Numbered from the stretch's first letter, positions 16,146 to 24,943 are shown. The stretch: 64,000 nt of DNA from DATBGS01 sp036557885 (GCA_036557885.1 DATBGS010000018.1:1-64000), one strand, 5' to 3'. Notes: generated from the sequence alone by a model not told the origin. Translations and numbers: made by a program.

Positions 16146-17740
16146 CCCGCGAGTCACACGATCCTACAGAGTTTGAGCCGCTGCCCCCGGAGTTGGAGGC
16201 GCTGCACTATCGCTTGCTGGCCGATGGAGCGGTCTGGCGCGATGGGCTGCCTTCCACAGAGCATCTGGAGGAGCGACTATCGCAGATACACAGCCAGGAG
16301 CGCGTTCCCCAGCCCGCGCGCGCTCGCACTGCGCGCCAGGAAGCGGTTACAACACCCTTCCCGGCTTCAACAAAAGGAGTAGTTTCTGTGTTTCCAGGAC
16401 GGATAAAAACGATTACGGCGATTGTCGCCATTGCTGCGGTGGTGGCGCTGTTTGCCTTCTTGTTGCGCGGATTTGCCATCGGACACATCAATACAGGTGC
16501 GGGCGCTCCCAGCCCAACTTCCGGCCAGAGCACCCAGGTCGCGCCGGGGTACTATGACAGCTACTTTCCGGTGATTGCGCCGAGCGACCCGCAGGTTATC
16601 TATAAGGTGGCGCAGAAAGGGCAAGCCACGCCTGAGATGTTGCTGGCGCGCTCAGATGACGGCGGCCACACCTGGCAGACGTTTGCCCTGCCAGCGGGCA
16701 AGGCCAACGATCAGCTTCTTCCCTATGTCTATGTCAGCCCATTAAATGCTCACTATGTCTTCTTGCTGGTAGATACCAGGCAGAAATATGGCGACTGTAC
16801 TGCTTCCCAGGCATTCGCTGGCGGCAGCAGCCCCTTGGTCGCCCATTCTGGCGGGAATCCGCTCTGTTCTGCTGATACCACCTATCTCAGCACGGATGGC
16901 GGGCAGCACTGGACACAGCCACAATTCCCGCAGACAAACACCCAAAATAGTCAGGGCTTGCTGCCAGTGCCTGGAGATACGCCGGTTCAATCCCTGTCTA
17001 CCACGTCAATTCCTGACAGTGTTCAGGTCTTCCGCGCCCAAGGCAATCGCCTTTATACCTATCTGGGGGTGCATGTAGGCAGCACCGCCGCTGCGGTGGT
17101 TGCGAGAGGGCGTCTAGTTACCAGCACCGATGGCGGCCTGACCTGGAGCCTGGCCGATAACGGCTTGCCCTCCAACCTCTGCGACTACAGCCCTACGCCC
17201 ACTGGTTCCACCATTTTTGCCGTTGTCGGCACATGCAGTTCAGAGGTGCAGGGCAAATGGACGTTTTGGCGCAGCGATGATGCTGGCAAGCACTGGACGC
17301 AACTCTTTCAATTAAAAAGCTCGGCAGTGCCTTATGAGGCTTTCCTGTTCATGGGCATAGTGGCCGTCCAGCCTTCAGATGGGGCGCAGCCGCTGCTCTA
17401 TCTTGATCTGGCTGATACAGCGAATGGGTTTTCCCCCTCCCCAGAAACAGTATCGGTCTATGGCACCAGCGAAAGAGCCTTACTCGATGCCCCAACACAG
17501 GGATTCCCTGCCGGGCAAAATCCGGGCCGACCCCTGGGCGTGCTCAGCGATGGCTCGGTGCTCTTTGCCACCGATGACGGCTTCTACTCCTGGAAGGCTG
17601 GTGATGTCTCCTGGAAGAAGCTCGCGCCCAAGGTCAACGGCGTCCTGGCCTATGCATTCGTGGCCGCGCCGGGCGCTGATGGGAAGCAAGCGCTTGTTGT
17701 GGTGACAACAGATAATAAGATTACCCGCCTGGGGGTCTGA
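16142..17740 (+). CDS. single-pass membrane protein with extracellular BNR repeats; probable anti-sigma partner
   Basis: The 532-aa protein has about 88 cytoplasmic residues, one transmembrane helix at about 89-109 (ITAIVAIAAVVALFAFLL), and a large outer domain. The outer part holds four BNR/Asp-box units: SDDGGHTWQTF, STDGGQHWTQ, STDGGLTWSL and SDDAGKHWTQ, typical of sialidase- or sortilin-like beta-propellers. Its ATG overlaps the sigma-factor stop. Position, topology and the cytosolic N-terminus fit an anti-sigma factor that senses an outside ligand, though I see no zinc anti-sigma HxxxCxxC motif. The anti-sigma role is inferred from context. Confidence 0.85.
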   Translation: MTRESHDPTEFEPLPPELEALHYRLLADGAVWRDGLPSTEHLEERLSQIHSQERVPQPARARTARQEAVTTPFPASTKGVVSVFPGRIKTITAIVAIAAVVALFAFLLRGFAIGHINTGAGAPSPTSGQSTQVAPGYYDSYFPVIAPSDPQVIYKVAQKGQATPEMLLARSDDGGHTWQTFALPAGKANDQLLPYVYVSPLNAHYVFLLVDTRQKYGDCTASQAFAGGSSPLVAHSGGNPLCSADTTYLSTDGGQHWTQPQFPQTNTQNSQGLLPVPGDTPVQSLSTTSIPDSVQVFRAQGNRLYTYLGVHVGSTAAAVVARGRLVTSTDGGLTWSLADNGLPSNLCDYSPTPTGSTIFAVVGTCSSEVQGKWTFWRSDDAGKHWTQLFQLKSSAVPYEAFLFMGIVAVQPSDGAQPLLYLDLADTANGFSPSPETVSVYGTSERALLDAPTQGFPAGQNPGRPLGVLSDGSVLFATDDGFYSWKAGDVSWKKLAPKVNGVLAYAFVAAPGADGKQALVVVTTDNKITRLGV

Positions 17741-17762
17741 GTTTTTCGCAAGGTTGTTGTAA

Positions 17763-17811
17763 AGACAGCGAGCGGGCTGGATGGCACACTGCCATCCAGC
17801 CCGCTCGCTGT
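17763..17811. terminator. bidirectional terminator, 23-bp perfect stem
   Basis: Arms 17763-17785 and 17789-17811 are perfectly complementary with a 3-base loop. The hairpin separates the convergent BNR-protein and methyltransferase genes. Confidence 0.8.
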
Positions 17812-17843
17812 CTCTGGAAAACAGTCTGGCAACAGGCGAGCGA

Positions 17844-18713
17844 TTAGAGAGAGGCAGGCTCAGCAAAGAACTCATCGGGGCCGCTCAGCGGGGGAGCGCC
17901 CTTGCTGCCAATGGCAGTGAACTCCATGCTGGCAAGCAGATAGTCGCGGTCAAAGGGCAGGCGCGCGAGCGCGTGCAGCGCGGCATCCAGGTCTTCAGGC
18001 GAGATCAGCCCTTGCTGGAGCAAGACACCCCGGCCCTGCTCGATCAGTTGGGCCAGATTGCCGCTCTTTTCTCCCTCTACATCCTCCTGCCCGCGCACAT
18101 CATCAGCGGTCTGGCAGGAAGCTGACGCCAGTATCCGCACCGGCAGAAATCCGGCCTGGCGAAAGAGCGCAAAGAGCTTGCGTCCGATGCGCACATCGGG
18201 CCAGCCAAAGGGTCGCGCGGCACTGGCAAGCTCCAGCAGGCGTGATTCGCCCTCGTTGGGCGGATACACCGCTCGCGCGCCCCAGTCCGGCTCAATGGCA
18301 ACGGCTGCTCCGCCCGGCGCGACGACGCGGTGCATCTCTCCCACTACCACCAGCGGCGCTTCCTGGTGCATCAGCACATAGCGGCAGATCGTCAGATCAA
18401 ACCAGCGTGCCGGGTAGGGCAGCGCGGCGGCGTCCTGGCGCTCAAAGTGGATGGTGGGCTGGGGGCAGCGCAGGCGGGCTTCCATCAGCAGATGCGCGTC
18501 GCGGTCAATGGCCGTGATCTGCGCGTCGGGGAGCGCCTTTGCCAGCGCCGCCGTGAGGATGCCGGTGCCGCAGCCAAGCTCCAGAATGCGTGCCCTGGGC
18601 GGGAGCGAACAGTACATCAGCGCGGCGCGCACCTGTGCCCCCACGCCTGGCTGCTGCGCCGCCAGCCGCGTAGTTTCCTGGGGGTTCTGGCTGCCGAGAT
18701 AGGTGCCTGCCAT
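17844..18713 (-). CDS. class I SAM-dependent methyltransferase
   Basis: The 289-aa protein has methyltransferase motif I ILELGCGTGILTAALA at about residues 43-58, the acidic residue after beta-2 (ITAIDRD), and motif IV around RWFDLTICRYVLMH. MHRVVAPGGAAVAIEPDW follows. The fold is the Methyltransf_11/25 type seen in small-molecule methyltransferases; the substrate cannot be read from sequence. Its ATG begins one base after the acyl-CoA dehydrogenase stop, so the two are almost certainly one operon, and the substrate may be a lipid or polyketide-like acyl compound (inference). Confidence 0.9.
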   Translation of the reverse strand: MAGTYLGSQNPQETTRLAAQQPGVGAQVRAALMYCSLPPRARILELGCGTGILTAALAKALPDAQITAIDRDAHLLMEARLRCPQPTIHFERQDAAALPYPARWFDLTICRYVLMHQEAPLVVVGEMHRVVAPGGAAVAIEPDWGARAVYPPNEGESRLLELASAARPFGWPDVRIGRKLFALFRQAGFLPVRILASASCQTADDVRGQEDVEGEKSGNLAQLIEQGRGVLLQQGLISPEDLDAALHALARLPFDRDYLLASMEFTAIGSKGAPPLSGPDEFFAEPASL

Positions 18714-18714
18714 G

Positions 18715-19872
18715 CTAGCGCATCGTTTCTGTGGCGAGCCTGCCCATCAACTGGCGGGCAATCACCACGCGCTGAATCTGATTGGTGCCCTCGAAAATCT
18801 GGGTCACTTTGGCTTCGCGCATATAGCGTTCCACCGGCCAATCGTGGACATAGCCAGCCCCGCCCAGCACCTGCACCGCGTCTGTTGTTACCTGCATGGC
18901 GGTGTCGGTGGCAAAGCATTTTGCCATTGCCGCGTAGAGCGAGAGCGCCGGGTCGCCCTCGTCGGCTTTGGCGGCGGCCTGGCGGACCAACAGCCGGGCG
19001 GCCTCGATCTTCATTGCCATATCCGCCAGCATGAACTGGATGCCCTGAAAGGCGGCAATGGGCCGCCCAAACTGTTTGCGCTCCTGGGCGTAGCGCGTGG
19101 CGACCTCCAGCGCGGCGCTGGCTAAGCCGGTGGCGGAGGCGCCAATGTTGATACGCCCGCCATCCAGCGAAGACAGCGCAATCTTAAAGCCTTCGCCCTC
19201 CTGCCCCAGCCGGTTATCAACTGGTACGCGGCAATCCTCAAAGAGCAGTTCGCGTGTGGGCGAGGCATGCAGGCCCATTTTGTGCTCCAGCTTGCCAAAG
19301 CTGAAGCCGGGGGTGTCTTTTTCAATGACAAGCGCGCTGATGCCGTGCGCGGTTCCGGCGGTGGTCCTGACCATGACGACATAGACCTCGGCCACGCCCC
19401 CGCTTGTCACCCAGAGCTTGGAGCCATTGATGATGTAATGATCGCCCTCGCGCCGGGCAGTGGTGGTCATCGCGGCGGCGTCCGAGCCAGAGTTCGCCTC
19501 GCTGAGCGAGAACGCGCCCAGCAGTTCGCCAGCGGCCAGCCGCGTGACCCAGCGCTGGCGCTGCTCGTCGTTGCCAAAGCGATAGATCAGGCTCGTGACC
19601 ATGTTATGCACGGAGAGCCAGACGGCAGTAGTCAGATCGGCGCGGGCCAGTTCCTCAAAGACAATCGCTCCCAGAAAGCGGCCCAGGTTCGTGCCGCCGA
19701 CCTCTTCGGGTACGAGCATCCCCGCCAGGCCCAGATCAGCCATTTTGGGGAAGATTTCGCGTGGAAAATAGGCGCGTTCGGCCCACTCTTCGGCGTGGGG
19801 CGCCAGTTCGTTCTGGGCAAAGCGCCGCACCAGTTGTTGAATTTCGCGCTGCTCGTCGTTGAGCATAGACAT
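18715..19872 (-). CDS. acyl-CoA dehydrogenase
   Basis: This 385-aa FAD enzyme would desaturate acyl-CoA at the alpha-beta position, the first step of beta-oxidation or branched-chain acyl breakdown. It has full family length, with the signature GAFSLSEANSGSDAAAM and the C-terminal QVLGGAGYVHDWPVERYMREAKV region. The catalytic-base segment reads IFEGTNQIQRVVIARQLMG, with the Glu position conserved. ATG 19872 follows AAGGGGAAACAGTG. The upstream divergent region holds an inverted repeat that may control both directions. It is followed directly by the methyltransferase gene. Confidence 0.94.
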   Translation of the reverse strand: MSMLNDEQREIQQLVRRFAQNELAPHAEEWAERAYFPREIFPKMADLGLAGMLVPEEVGGTNLGRFLGAIVFEELARADLTTAVWLSVHNMVTSLIYRFGNDEQRQRWVTRLAAGELLGAFSLSEANSGSDAAAMTTTARREGDHYIINGSKLWVTSGGVAEVYVVMVRTTAGTAHGISALVIEKDTPGFSFGKLEHKMGLHASPTRELLFEDCRVPVDNRLGQEGEGFKIALSSLDGGRINIGASATGLASAALEVATRYAQERKQFGRPIAAFQGIQFMLADMAMKIEAARLLVRQAAAKADEGDPALSLYAAMAKCFATDTAMQVTTDAVQVLGGAGYVHDWPVERYMREAKVTQIFEGTNQIQRVVIARQLMGRLATETMR

Positions 19873-19899
19873 CACTGTTTCCCCTTCTGAGGCAGAAAA

Positions 19900-19931
19900 A
19901 CTCCCAAATACGGTATCTTCTTCTTGGGAGT
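19900..19931. promoter_or_regulatory. inverted repeat in the divergent acyl-CoA dehydrogenase / GT9 promoter region
   Basis: ACTCCCAA (19900-19907) and TTGGGAGT (19924-19931) form an 8-bp inverted repeat with a 16-base spacer, 28 bases before the dehydrogenase ATG on the minus strand. The spacing of two half-sites about two helical turns apart suits a dimeric repressor. Inference only. Confidence 0.4.
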
Positions 19932-19977
19932 ATAGGAGGATTTTCACCAGCGCGTCAACGTGAGGGAGCAACCACGC

Positions 19978-20985
19978 ATGCGCAAGATCAGCATGTTTCG
20001 CCCAGGCGCGTTGGGCGATACCATCCTGGCGTTTCCGGCGCTGGCGGCGCTGCGTCAGGCGTTTCCTGACGCGCAGATCGTTATCATTGGCAATGCGCCC
20101 GCGCTTGCCCTTGCCAAAGACGCGGGGCTGGCCGGTCTCGTCCTCTCGTTTGATCTGCCCTGGTGGGCGGAACTGTTTGCTGAGGAGGGCATCCGCTCAG
20201 AGGAAGCGCGCCGCGTGCTGGAAGGGGCTGATCTGGCCGTGTTGTGGCTGCGCGACCCAGACGGCGTGGCGTCGCGCAATCTGCGCGCCCTGGGCATCCC
20301 CAGCGTGCTTGTAGCTCCTGGGCGGCCTGCTGAAGGCCAGCGTGTCCACGCGGCTGAGTATCTCGTGTCCACGCTGGAGCCAGTTTTGGGCGCGCTCTCG
20401 TCTGAAGCCTCTGCTGGCGCCTTTCCTCTGGCCCTCTCGCCGCAGGCAGCGCGCTGGGCTGAACAGGAGTGGGGCCAACTGCATCTCACCAGCCAGCGCG
20501 TGCTGGCGCTGCATCCTGGCAGCGGCGGGCGGCGCAAGTGCTGGCCGCCGGAGCGCTACGCGGCGTTAGCCGGGCGTTTTCTGGCGCGGGGCTGGCGGGT
20601 CTTGCTGATCGCAGGGCCAGCCGATGAAGCAGCAATGGCAGAGACGCAGCGCGCGCTGCAAGCAGATAGCATCAACTTGCAAGACGGGCGCGTGCGGTAT
20701 CTTGCCAATCTTGGGCTATCACACCTGGCGGCGCTGCTGGCGCGGGCCGCGCTGGTCGTGGGCAATGATTCCGGGGTGAGCCATCTGAGCGCGGTGGTGG
20801 GCGCACCAACCCTGGCGCTTTTTGGCCCCACTGACCCTGCTATCTGGGCGCCGCGTGGTCCGCGCGCGCAGGTGCTCTGGGCTGGTCAGGTGGGAGATGA
20901 GCGGGTGCAGCTTGCGGAGATGGGGGCGCTCAACGTAGAAGAGGTCTATGCTGCGGCGTGGCGGATGCTGGAGCAGGAGAGTTAG
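19978..20985 (+). CDS. glycosyltransferase family 9 (heptosyltransferase-like)
   Basis: The 335-aa protein begins with KISMFRPGALGDTILAFPAL, the typical GT9 acceptor-side loop. It later shows LALHPGSGGRRKCWPPERY and NDSGVSHLSAVVGAPTLALFGPTDP, the conserved nucleotide-sugar binding end. GT9 enzymes transfer heptose or other sugars from ADP- or NDP-sugars to lipid- or wall-linked acceptors. In a likely monoderm Chloroflexota the acceptor is unknown, and canonical lipopolysaccharide is not expected. ATG 19978 follows GAGGGAG; GTG 19960 is possible. Confidence 0.88.
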   Translation: MRKISMFRPGALGDTILAFPALAALRQAFPDAQIVIIGNAPALALAKDAGLAGLVLSFDLPWWAELFAEEGIRSEEARRVLEGADLAVLWLRDPDGVASRNLRALGIPSVLVAPGRPAEGQRVHAAEYLVSTLEPVLGALSSEASAGAFPLALSPQAARWAEQEWGQLHLTSQRVLALHPGSGGRRKCWPPERYAALAGRFLARGWRVLLIAGPADEAAMAETQRALQADSINLQDGRVRYLANLGLSHLAALLARAALVVGNDSGVSHLSAVVGAPTLALFGPTDPAIWAPRGPRAQVLWAGQVGDERVQLAEMGALNVEEVYAAAWRMLEQES

Positions 20986-21035
20986 CCCAACCGTAGGAGG
21001 AAAGTACCTGGGATTTGCCGCGCCAGAGCAGCCGC

Positions 21036-21044
21036 TGCTAGAAT
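21036..21044 (+). promoter_or_regulatory. extended -10 promoter for the 21093 gene
   Basis: TGC-TAGAAT lies about 50 bases before the ATG at 21093. No convincing -35 is present. Confidence 0.35.
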
Positions 21045-21092
21045 GGAAGACGTTGTAAGCGAGCCAATTGTAGCGAACCTTGGGATGGGAAT

Positions 21093-21758
21093 ATGCATCT
21101 ACCCCCAGATCAGCGCGAGCGCCTTGAGGAGATGTGGCAAGGCGGTAAACGGAATCGCCTCCTGATGTTAATCGGGACTGGCGCGATAGTGCTGGTGCTG
21201 TTCTGTGGCTGTTTGGGTCTGGCAGGAACAGTGATTGGAAACAGCCTGACCTCGCTTGCCTCGTCCAACAATCCTGGCGCCAAGCCCACGCTGCCAGCAG
21301 GCACCCAGGTGGCGCAGACCAACCCCACCTTTCCGGTTCCACAGCCGACAGCCTATAACACGCCGCCTGGGGGGGCGACCCCTGTAGGGTCATCTGGCAC
21401 GCCCGCGCCCACCTCAACGGCCAGCCCCACTCCCAGCGTCACCGATACGCCCACTCCCTCGCCAACCGGCACTGGTGGCGGTGGCAACGGGCCAGTTACC
21501 TTTCATATCAGCCCAACCGATGGTGTTTTGACCGCTGGACAGACGAATCAAATCCTGTTGAGTGGACCCGCAGGAACTCCGGTTGCCGTTTCTATCTATT
21601 TTTCTGGAAGCACCTGTTTGAGTAAAATTGTGGTACTTGATGGCGCCGGGCAGGGAAGTCTGGGCTGCGCGATACCAGCGGGTGAAAAAGGCAATACCCT
21701 TACCCTTGATCTGAACTCTGGTGGCAAAGATCGGCAGTATCAAATTCCGGTTGTTTAA
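21093..21758 (+). CDS. membrane-anchored extracellular protein, paralogue 1
   Basis: The 221-aa protein has a short basic cytoplasmic start, one transmembrane segment (LLMLIGTGAIVLVLFCGCLGLAG cut short, residues about 23-46) and a Pro/Thr/Ser-rich linker. It ends in a C-terminal beta domain (about 135-221) that contains two cysteines. The LFCGC sequence resembles a lipobox but is followed by further hydrophobic residues, so a plain anchor is more likely. It is a clear paralogue of the next gene, sharing KRNR(L/I)LML(I/V)GT, NPTFPVPQPT and GTPVGSSGTPAPT-type segments. Function unknown. Confidence 0.78.
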   Translation: MHLPPDQRERLEEMWQGGKRNRLLMLIGTGAIVLVLFCGCLGLAGTVIGNSLTSLASSNNPGAKPTLPAGTQVAQTNPTFPVPQPTAYNTPPGGATPVGSSGTPAPTSTASPTPSVTDTPTPSPTGTGGGGNGPVTFHISPTDGVLTAGQTNQILLSGPAGTPVAVSIYFSGSTCLSKIVVLDGAGQGSLGCAIPAGEKGNTLTLDLNSGGKDRQYQIPVV

Positions 21759-21859
21759 TCTGAGTGCCCTGGCGTTTTAGACCAGGCGATGTTTCTCATC
21801 CTGTAGGGTAGTCGGCGAGATATGTTGAGTCAGGTTCCCTCCATTGTAAGAGGATTGCT

Positions 21860-22513
21860 ATGCCTGCCAAACTCCGCGAGCGCATCCAGCAGTTGTGGCT
21901 GCTGAACAAACGCAACCGAATCTTGATGCTGGTTGGGACGGTGACGCTCTCTGTGGTGCTGCTGTGCGGTTGCCTGAACCTGGTGGGAACGGCAGTGGGC
22001 AACTGGCTGTTTGCGTCGGTTTCGGCAAATCCTAATGCCAGACCCACTTTCCCGGCGGGCACCGGGGTCGCCAACACCAACCCGACGTTTCCGGTGCCTC
22101 AGCCCACCGTCTATAACTTCCCGAACCAGCATGGCGGCACGCCGGTTGGCTCATCGGGGACGCCCGCGCCCACCCCAACCGCCAGCCCCACGCCCCTCTT
22201 CCAGCCCCCCGGTGATGGCAGTGTCGTCAGTTTCCGGCTTGGCCCAGACCCTCAGGCGTTCAGAGCCGGGCGAACGAATACCCTCACGCTGCAAGGCCCG
22301 CCAGGCGTGGTTGTTGGCGTCTCCTTTTTCTTTTTCGGATACAACAAGTGCTTGCAGGGGAGTGCACCCAACGACCCGGTAACGCTGGATGCCAACGGAC
22401 AGGCAACCTTCTCCTGTGACCTGCCAGATACCCTCAGGGGGGCTGTTGGCGGGATTCAGTTGATGCCCAATGTGGGACCGCCCACCAATATCTTTAACAT
22501 TCCGGTGAAATGA
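21860..22513 (+). CDS. membrane-anchored extracellular protein, paralogue 2
   Basis: This 217-aa protein repeats the layout of the preceding gene: basic start, transmembrane helix (ILMLVGTVTLSVVLLCGCL), Pro/Thr linker and a beta-rich C-terminal domain with two cysteines. The N-terminal halves and the linker are similar; the outer domains have diverged. The pair probably arose by tandem duplication. The stop is only six bases from the stop of the convergent yitT-like gene. Function unknown. Confidence 0.78.
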   Translation: MPAKLRERIQQLWLLNKRNRILMLVGTVTLSVVLLCGCLNLVGTAVGNWLFASVSANPNARPTFPAGTGVANTNPTFPVPQPTVYNFPNQHGGTPVGSSGTPAPTPTASPTPLFQPPGDGSVVSFRLGPDPQAFRAGRTNTLTLQGPPGVVVGVSFFFFGYNKCLQGSAPNDPVTLDANGQATFSCDLPDTLRGAVGGIQLMPNVGPPTNIFNIPVK

Positions 22514-22519
22514 GGGCGC

Positions 22520-23524
22520 TTACGGGCGCGTATGTGGCTTTTTGAAGCCATGCCCCAGGACTTCAGCGGCATTGCCAATGATCAGGAAGGCGTCGGGGTC
22601 GGCTTCGGCCACCAGTTCTTTGAGCTGGCTGACCTCGCGCTGGGAGATTGCCACGAGCAGAATCTGGCGTTCTTGCCGGGTATAGCCACCCTGCCCTTCC
22701 AGCAGCGTCACCCCGCGATTGAGCTTGAAAAGAATGGCCTGGGTAATCTGGTCCGGGCGATCAGAAATAATGTGGGCCAGCCGCACATAGCCAAACCCTT
22801 CCACCACGCCATCCAGCGCCTTGGCCGAAAGATAGATGGAGATCAGCGCGTACAGCGCCAGTTGCAGATCAAAGAACAGTCCAGAGGCGACGACAATCGC
22901 GCCATCTGCCAGCAATTGCCCCAGGCCAACGCTGATGCCAGTGAAGCGGTTGGCGAGCAGGGCAATGATGTCGGTGCCGCCGGTGCTGCCGCGATAGCGA
23001 TAGATCAGGCCAGCGCCCACGCCACCCAGCAGCCCACCGTAGACGGTTGCCAGCACCGGGTCGCGTGTCACTGGCTGGGCCAGCACCGCCAGCGGGTCCA
23101 CCAGCACGCCCACCAGAGCGGTTGCAAAGAGCGAGCGCAGCGCAAAAGCGCTGCCCCCCAGATAGCGCCAGCCCACCATGAACAGCGGAATATTCATCAG
23201 CAGAAAGGTCAGGCCAACCGGCCAGCCCAGCTTGGCGTTCAGCAGCACCGCCACGCCGCTCAGCCCACCAGCGGCAATGCGGTTGGGGATGAGGAACCAG
23301 TCCAACGCCAGATCAAGCAGAACCACCCCTGCGGCCAGGATGAGGTAATCCAGCGCCAGCCGCGCAGCCAGCGGGAGGATGGTGCGCTGGCTTTTGAGCC
23401 AGAAGCGCTCGCCCGCAGGGGCGGGACGCCGCCGCGCCCCTGCTCTGAGGGGTGCCCCCGCTTTGGGGGGTAGCGCCGATGTCCCCGTCGGCAGGGGTGG
23501 GGGTTCTGCGTTCTCGGTAGGCAT
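22520..23524 (-). CDS. YitT-family membrane protein
   Basis: The 334-aa protein has a Pro/Ala-rich N-terminus of about 45 residues and five hydrophobic helices (about 60-240) with the family signatures IAAGGLSGVAVLLN and GGLLGGVGAGLIYRYRGSTGGTDIIA. It ends in a cytosolic DUF2179-type domain (about 260-330: RPDQITQAILFKLNRGVTLLEGQG...). YitT proteins are common in Gram-positives and Chloroflexota, but their transport role is not settled. ATG 23524 starts after a TATACT box only 7 bases away, so a leaderless mRNA is possible. The extra GC-rich N-terminus contains hairpin-like repeats (23435-23475) resembling intergenic units nearby. Confidence 0.88.
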   Translation of the reverse strand: MPTENAEPPPLPTGTSALPPKAGAPLRAGARRRPAPAGERFWLKSQRTILPLAARLALDYLILAAGVVLLDLALDWFLIPNRIAAGGLSGVAVLLNAKLGWPVGLTFLLMNIPLFMVGWRYLGGSAFALRSLFATALVGVLVDPLAVLAQPVTRDPVLATVYGGLLGGVGAGLIYRYRGSTGGTDIIALLANRFTGISVGLGQLLADGAIVVASGLFFDLQLALYALISIYLSAKALDGVVEGFGYVRLAHIISDRPDQITQAILFKLNRGVTLLEGQGGYTRQERQILLVAISQREVSQLKELVAEADPDAFLIIGNAAEVLGHGFKKPHTRP

Positions 23525-23576
23525 GGCGCCAGTATAGCATACGCGCTCATCTGGCTGCGGGAGTAGCGCGGTTGTT

Positions 23577-23600
23577 TTGTAGCGTGGGCTGCTAGCCCGC
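23577..23600. repeat. TTGTAGC-type hairpin, copy 3
   Basis: TTGTAGCGTGGGCT-GCT-AGCCCGC lies just past the stop of the cytochrome-b-like gene and before the yitT-like gene. It has the same TTGTAGC start as other copies. Confidence 0.55.
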
Positions 23601-23610
23601 AGGGGTAGGG

Positions 23611-24282
23611 CTACTGGTGAAGCAGGAACGCGAGCGCCGTTTCCAGATGCCAGAGCAGCAGCGCCAACGCGATCAGGCTGATGCCCCGGTGAACCTTGCG
23701 CCAGGCGCGAATTGCCAAGAGCGCTTGCTGCTCGCGCCGCATTGCCGCCGCAACCTGCTTGCGGGCACCCCGCCGAGGGGCGCCGGAAGCATCCAGAGCG
23801 TCCAGGGCGGCGCGTGTTGCCAGGCGGGGACATATCCAATCTAGCAGGCGACCAACGACGCCGCTCGTAACAACGCCCACCAACCCGTAAAAGGTCCAGG
23901 CGCCGCTGGTTTGCTCCAGGCTGCCAGCAGTGTGCAGAAAGATGAGCAGCAGCCCCAGCAGCCCCCCAACCATATGCCAGGCGAGATACCGATGCAGCAG
24001 CCCAGGCCAGGTAAGCGCCCAGCGCTTGCGTAGGGCGTAGCCAATGCCTACCAGGAGCAGCAGCAATGTGCCAAAGGTGGCAAAGAGCAGCCCTGGAATG
24101 CTGGACGCTGCTATCTCATTTCCCTGAAGATACCAGGCATACAGCGCTATCAGCCCCAATGCCAGCGCCAGCCCAATGAGGGCGGCGCGGCGCTCAACCC
24201 TGGAAAAGAAAAGGCGCGGCGCAGGTCTTGAAGGGCGCAGCGATGACCGGGGAGCGGCGCGTTTCCTCTGAGGAGCGCCCAT
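23611..24282 (-). CDS. four-helix membrane protein, possible heme b carrier
   Basis: The 223-aa protein has four to five transmembrane helices with histidines near the helix ends: HRYLAWHMVGGLLGLLLIFLH, then WRKVHRGISLIALALLLWHLE. This pattern resembles the di-heme cytochrome b/ferric-reductase-like membrane domains. Its gene lies directly after the Rieske gene, with a 34-base gap, which supports an electron-transfer role (inference). ATG 24282 is used; an in-frame ATG at 24339 overlaps the Rieske stop. Histidine ligation is not proven from sequence. Confidence 0.75.
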   Translation of the reverse strand: MGAPQRKRAAPRSSLRPSRPAPRLFFSRVERRAALIGLALALGLIALYAWYLQGNEIAASSIPGLLFATFGTLLLLLVGIGYALRKRWALTWPGLLHRYLAWHMVGGLLGLLLIFLHTAGSLEQTSGAWTFYGLVGVVTSGVVGRLLDWICPRLATRAALDALDASGAPRRGARKQVAAAMRREQQALLAIRAWRKVHRGISLIALALLLWHLETALAFLLHQ

Positions 24283-24316
24283 GCTCCCGGCGACGTGTGG
24301 AGCATATCTGCTGTGC

Positions 24317-24922
24317 TTATCCTGGGGTAATCGTGCCATTCGTGTTGATCTTGAGCGCCACCGCAGGGAGCGCGCGGGGGGCTGGTCCCTGGAGCACCTG
24401 GCCGCGCTGGGCTGGGTCAAAGATGGCTCCATGTGCCGGGCAGACAAGCTGATGGCTCATCTGGTCATACTCTACATAGACGCCTTTGTGGGTGCAGGCT
24501 TTTTCGTAGGCGACAAACGTGCCATCGGGGAGCCGGATTAAGAGGCTGGCCTGGCCGTCGCGTGGGTTGAGAAAGTCGCGGGCGCTGTTGCGCGCCTGCG
24601 CAGTAGAGCCAATGCTGCCATTGGCTGAGGACGGAGCCAGCGCGGCCAACTGCCGCAGCTTTTGCGCAATCCCAAAAAGGCCGATGCCGCCTGCGCCCGC
24701 GCCAATGGCGAGGCCGCCCCCGGCGATCAACCAGCCTAACAGATCACGGCGCCTGACATGTTTCCCAGGCATCCCCCGCAGGCGGGCCGCGCTCTGCTCA
24801 CTCAGACGCTTCCCGGCGGGTGCATGCGTGTCCTGGCTTGCTGCCGGATACCAGGAGGGATCAGCGGCGGCTTTGCGTGCCAGAGCGCAAGTTCGACAGG
24901 CATCTTTGGCTGGTCTGCGCAT
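24317..24922 (-). CDS. Rieske [2Fe-2S] protein with Tat-like signal anchor
   Basis: The 201-aa protein has cluster ligand motifs C-T-H (ACTHKGVYVEY) and C-P-A-H (VCPAHGAIFDP), separated by about 17 residues. Residues about 55-80 read HVRRRDLLGWLIAGGGLAIG, a twin-arginine-type signal, so the folded protein is probably exported and membrane anchored. The N-terminal 50 residues before the Tat motif are unusually long and contain CRTC. ATG 24922 is chosen because AGGAGG lies 5 bases upstream on the minus strand. It pairs with the downstream cytochrome-b-like gene and probably passes electrons to or from it. Confidence 0.9.
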   Translation of the reverse strand: MRRPAKDACRTCALARKAAADPSWYPAASQDTHAPAGKRLSEQSAARLRGMPGKHVRRRDLLGWLIAGGGLAIGAGAGGIGLFGIAQKLRQLAALAPSSANGSIGSTAQARNSARDFLNPRDGQASLLIRLPDGTFVAYEKACTHKGVYVEYDQMSHQLVCPAHGAIFDPAQRGQVLQGPAPRALPAVALKINTNGTITPG

Positions 24923-24937
24923 CTTTGCCTCCTGAGT

Positions 24938-24943
24938 ATTATA
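24938..24943 (-). promoter_or_regulatory. -10 box of the Rieske gene
   Basis: TATAAT on the minus strand lies 15 bases before the ATG, leaving a very short leader that contains the AGGAGG site. No clear -35 is seen. Confidence 0.4.

Noticed and set aside
22532..23473. Plus-strand ORF of 313 codons opposite the yitT-like gene
   Set aside because: His/Gln-rich translation with no recognisable domain; the minus strand encodes a clear membrane family.
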